Of a stretch of 64,000 bases of DNA, positions 62,815 to 64,000 are shown piece after piece. The notes under the pieces are model-generated. The model did no database searches. It had not been told where the DNA came from and was given only the letters and a program-made list of their open reading frames with translations. Source of the DNA: an uncultured cyanobacterium (GTDB taxonomy: Bacteria > Cyanobacteriota > Cyanobacteriia > Cyanobacteriales > Nostocaceae); the NCBI GenBank assembly GCA_903848645.1, contig CAINGU010000041.1:1-64000 (forward strand), given 5' to 3'. Both the position numbers and the translations under genes were made by a program. Position 1 is the first letter of the stretch; each line of letters begins with the position of its first letter.

Positions 62815-64000
62815 ATGACTATTACTGCCAATACCCAATTGCCGAATTTAATTCCTCAAAATCTGGAATCTACTACCCACAGTACAAATGGTTCATCAAC
62901 AACTCTGGAAGCGGAGTTGGTGTATACACAAGATGGATCTGGTCGCTATCTGACATTCTATTGGCAGCACAGCGAATACTTAGCGTGTGATACCCAGAGG
63001 ATAGTTGATGTACTCAATGAAAATGATAGCTTTGCGCCAGTAGATAAAGTTGTTTATCTAGAACATTTACACCGGATTTTGAGCAGTTCCGTGCCGGAAA
63101 GGGTGAAATGTTGGTTTAAATGCCCAAATATTGAATTATTAGAGTTGGAATTGACAATTACGCCGATTCTGCCGCGGGTTGGTCAGCCGACAACTACGGT
63201 TTTAGTAATAGGTAGGCTGTTACCATCAAAAATTAGCCCTCCCGAAGTGAATCAGGCACTAAAACTGCCGACAGCACTGGAGTTAGCTTTACGATTGCAG
63301 CAACACCAAAAGTTATTAAACAGAATCACCAGAAATATCCGCCGAACACTGGATTTAGATATTATTTGGCAACAAACAGTTGATAGTTTGGGAAAAACAC
63401 TCCAGCTAGAACGCTGTATTATCTGTCCTTATGAACCATCTAATACCAAAGTTCGGGTAATTGCTGAGTATCATCAGCCAGAGCAAATTTCTATACTTGG
63501 CTCAGAAATAGACATATCTTCTGAGCCAGCTTTTGCTGAGGCTTTGGCTACTTTAGAACCAGTAGTCATGGCAGTTCCATGTAATCACCAATCTCCACAG
63601 TATAAAGTTCTGGTTGTTGCTACTTGTTACAAAGATAAGGCTAATGGTTTAGCTGCTCTTACCTTTGTTAATCAGTGCTATCCATTGACACAAGCAGAAT
63701 TAGAATTAGCTAAGGAGGTAGCAGATCAGTTAGGAACAGCGATCGCTCATGCTACTTTATATAAAGAACTAGAAGAATCCCGCCAAAAAGCTGAAGAAGC
63801 TTCCCGGTTAAAAAGCGAATTTCTGGCTAATGTTTCCCACGAAATTCGCACTCCTCTAAATGGCATGATTGGCTTCTTAAAGCTAATTTTAGAAGGAATG
63901 ACAGATGATCCAGAAGAACAACATGAGTTTATTTCGGAAGCTCATCAATTGTCTTTACATCTGTTAAATATCCTTAATGACATTTTGGACATTGCCAAAA
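62815..64000 (+). CDS. GAF-domain sensor histidine kinase (truncated by window edge)
   Basis: An open frame from ATG 62815 through the end of the window (395 codons seen). Residues about 145-315 hold a GAF domain (ILPRVGQPTTTVLVIGRLL is the entry; QQTVDSLGKTLQLERCIICPYEP is the GAF core). A linker helix (EESRQKAEEASRLKSEFLA) leads to the HisKA box NVSHEIRTPLNGMIGF, with His342 the predicted phospho-acceptor. The ATPase domain and any receiver domain lie beyond the edge. A further N-terminal part (30-130) may be another sensory domain. It is the only clear two-component histidine kinase in the window. Confidence 0.9.
   Translation, partial: MTITANTQLPNLIPQNLESTTHSTNGSSTTLEAELVYTQDGSGRYLTFYWQHSEYLACDTQRIVDVLNENDSFAPVDKVVYLEHLHRILSSSVPERVKCWFKCPNIELLELELTITPILPRVGQPTTTVLVIGRLLPSKISPPEVNQALKLPTALELALRLQQHQKLLNRITRNIRRTLDLDIIWQQTVDSLGKTLQLERCIICPYEPSNTKVRVIAEYHQPEQISILGSEIDISSEPAFAEALATLEPVVMAVPCNHQSPQYKVLVVATCYKDKANGLAALTFVNQCYPLTQAELELAKEVADQLGTAIAHATLYKELEESRQKAEEASRLKSEFLANVSHEIRTPLNGMIGFLKLILEGMTDDPEEQHEFISEAHQLSLHLLNILNDILDIAK

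Overview
This window comes from a filamentous, probably heterocyst-forming cyanobacterium (Nostocales; Anabaena/Dolichospermum/Aphanizomenon-like). The evidence is the AT-rich composition, the many HIP1-type GCGATCGC octamers inside genes, the heptamer-periodic tandem repeats in intergenic DNA, and cyanobacterial genes such as sucrose-phosphate synthase, a carotenoid oxygenase, a Gly-rich RRM protein, a cyanophycinase-like peptidase and an ACT-malic enzyme. Genus-level placement is inference.

Layout. 0.3-13.4 kb is mostly housekeeping and metabolism: glyQ, comEC, tspO, era, a carotenoid oxygenase, sucrose-phosphate synthase, malic enzyme, a membrane-anchored unknown and pyrD. 13.5-19.8 kb has a large GAF sensor with a degenerate ATPase, a 53-aa DUF2256 protein, an isoaspartyl peptidase/asparaginase, a RecQ helicase and a lipoprotein. 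19.9-22.3 kb is a minus-strand Co/Ni ECF transporter (CbiM-Q-O), followed by a GT2. 24.1-28.0 kb is a four-gene iron module: two-domain multicopper oxidase, helix-hairpin-helix lipoprotein, ferritin-like protein and FTR1 permease. 28.7-35.3 kb holds clpP, an unknown, an RNase II/R-family protein with an altered active site, ubiX, a LapA-like protein and aroK. 35.7-46.4 kb holds a baeRF7-like protein, a PEP-synthase-like protein with an eroded N-terminus, MgtC, recF, a Ca-type P-ATPase and a propeller-transglutaminase fusion. 46.9-51.7 kb has an unknown 453-aa protein, an RRM protein, a Cas4/RecB-like nuclease and a phosphohexomutase.

52.0-57.6 kb is the accessory segment. It contains two divergent Rpn-family nuclease genes around a ParE/RHH toxin-antitoxin pair, an 84-bp direct repeat bracketing the toxin-antitoxin plus second Rpn, a two-gene membrane-protein operon of unknown function, a DUF433/DUF5615 pair, a HigB/HigA-like pair whose antitoxin lacks a recognisable HTH, and a DUF29 gene cut off by a palindromic repeat. 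After it come a cyanophycinase-like peptidase, a GT4, lepA, a small RHH-like protein and the start of a GAF/HisKA sensor kinase that runs off the window.

Recurring themes. (1) Several proteins of known family have lost key residues: RNase II/R, the phosphatase domain of SPS, the beta-lactamase domain of ComEC, the N-box of the GAF sensor and the ATP-grasp part of the PEP-synthase-like protein. (2) Intergenic DNA is dominated by short repeats: a GGGCGCAGG-N-CCTGCGCCC palindrome (five copies), GCATCTTGCCC hairpins, 7-bp-period arrays in about ten gaps, and nested palindromic MITE-like units. (3) No tRNA, rRNA, CRISPR array or intact insertion sequence was recognised.
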